64,000 nt of DNA from NCBI GenBank assembly GCA_964540905.1, contig CAZIOS010000001.1, positions 62,001 to 126,000 of the forward strand, read 5' to 3'. Every line of letters starts with the position of its first letter. Positions within the stretch are counted from its first letter, which is position 1. Positions 63,456 to 64,000 of the stretch are shown here, in pieces. Source of the stretch: VAYN01 sp964540905 (GTDB taxonomy: Bacteria > Actinomycetota > Thermoleophilia > Solirubrobacterales > 70-9). The notes beneath the pieces were generated by a model that was not told the DNA's origin, made no database searches, and saw only the letters and a list, made by a program, of their open reading frames with translations. A program made the translations under genes and the position numbers.

Positions 63456-64000
63456 GCAGCGGCGCAAGCGCAAGCGGCGCGGGGGCGCGGGGGCGGCCAC
63501 GCGGGACCGACTTTCTCCCCACCCGGGTGGGGAGAAAGTCGGCAGCGAGCCCTCCAGCCCGATGACGCGCGGCTACGCCAAGGCCGAGCAGCGCAACCGG
63601 GAGGCGCGCGAAGCGCTGCAGCCGCTGGGCGAGGGCGAGCGGCCGCTGGTGGTGACGATTGGCGCCGCGATCGCGGCCCTGATCGCGCTCTCGATCCTCG
63701 CCGGCTACCTGGCCGGGGTCAAGGTCGAAGGCGAGGCGCCGAAGCTGCCGCAGGTGCTGGCGCCAGCGCTGCTGATGGGGATCATGGCCTGGGGCATGTG
63801 GAAGGCCCGCTACTGGGCCGTGCTCGGCTTCCAGCTGATCCTCGTCTTCCTCATCTTCAGCGCCGTCTACGGGCTCGCCCTGCAGGCGGCGACGCTGGCC
63901 CAGTTCGCCGCCACCCTGGGGCTGCTCGCGGTCACCGGCAGCTTCTTCTTCTTCATGGTCAAGGCGATGGCGCGGATCCAGATGCCGCAGCGCCTTCCCC
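63448..64000 (+). CDS. Membrane protein, N-terminal part
   Basis: Open to the window end; 184 residues visible. A very basic N-terminal stretch (EQRRKRKRRGG) and then, after ATG 63562, MTRGYAKAEQRNREAREALQ and three to four membrane helices (about 70-95, 105-125, 130-150, 155-175). I recognise no function. The GTG at 63448 overlaps the thiE stop; if translation starts there, the perfect 36-base palindrome at 63507-63542 is translated as DRLSPHPGGEKVGS. If the ATG at 63562 is used, the palindrome is leader RNA. The ATG gives the more conventional start. Confidence 0.65.
   Translation, partial: MAEQRRKRKRRGGAGAATRDRLSPHPGGEKVGSEPSSPMTRGYAKAEQRNREAREALQPLGEGERPLVVTIGAAIAALIALSILAGYLAGVKVEGEAPKLPQVLAPALLMGIMAWGMWKARYWAVLGFQLILVFLIFSAVYGLALQAATLAQFAATLGLLAVTGSFFFFMVKAMARIQMPQRLP
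63507..63542. repeat. Perfect 36-base palindrome
   Basis: CCGACTTTCTCCCCACCC joined without spacer to its exact complement (63525-63542). Lies between thiE and the likely start of the membrane protein. Could be cruciform, a repressor site or another dispersed palindrome. Confidence 0.8.

Overview
The window is a gene-dense, very GC-rich bacterial chromosome segment. Frequent GTG/TTG starts, ATGA/GTGA gene overlaps, an HspR-type heat-shock operon, inositol-phosphate synthase with a phosphatidylinositol-type phosphotransferase, and a TrmA-like methyltransferase beside LLM flavoproteins point to Actinomycetota. Class Thermoleophilia (Solirubrobacterales-like) is my best guess; this is inference from protein style, not a database result. 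The first gene lacks its 5' end and the last its 3' end. No gene-free stretch exceeds 300 bases.

Layout. 1-3.3 kb: lipid-modification operon (FAD oxidoreductase, DUF1365, cyclopropane-fatty-acid synthase-like, alpha/beta hydrolase). 3.3-9.3 kb: MBL hydrolase, first Lgt, small FtsH, MpaB-like oxygenase, TauE/SafE permease, SIMPL protein, tRNA-Val. 9.4-14.5 kb: cupredoxin, winged-helix regulator divergent from a secreted ice-binding-type protein, L,D-transpeptidase, REC-PAS-HD-GYP protein, small secreted protein. 14.7-19.6 kb: epimerase, TetR divergent from an MFS exporter with three near-identical operators, secreted protein, small membrane protein, HepT remnant, XRE regulator. 19.7-28.3 kb: tRNA-Glu with an enlarged D arm, SDR, LysS, PrmC, second Lgt, ArgF, EEP nuclease-like protein, histone-like protein, RNA methyltransferase, LLM oxidoreductase. 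28.5-33.2 kb: minus-strand phosphatidylinositol-type operon (PAP2, CDP-alcohol phosphotransferase, Ino1, truncated GT4-PHP fusion, UDG-like). 33.3-41.1 kb: Nth, cytochrome c, then dnaK-grpE-dnaJ-hspR-clpB. 41.2-44.3 kb: cell-wall hydrolase pair and GYD protein. 44.3-59.3 kb: de novo purine synthesis (purD-purE-purB; purC; purS-purQ-purL; purF-purN-purH) interrupted by a GST-like gene, a frameshifted coiled-coil gene, a P450, an XRE/nucleotidyltransferase pair and a secreted protein. 59.5-64 kb: LOG-family protein, tRNA-Lys, and thiamine genes (TPP riboswitch-thiO-thiS/thiG fusion, divergent thiE), then a membrane protein.

The most unusual signal is a set of short palindromic or inverted-repeat elements. 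Several lie in or against coding sequence: inside thiE in frame, in the thiO C-terminus, at the purH stop codon, in the leader or N-terminus of the last gene, and over the stop codon of the alpha/beta hydrolase. Two form visible families with a second copy in the window. In one family the core is conserved while the flanking arms differ between copies yet stay self-complementary within each copy. I see no CRISPR array, rRNA, complete insertion sequence or phage module.
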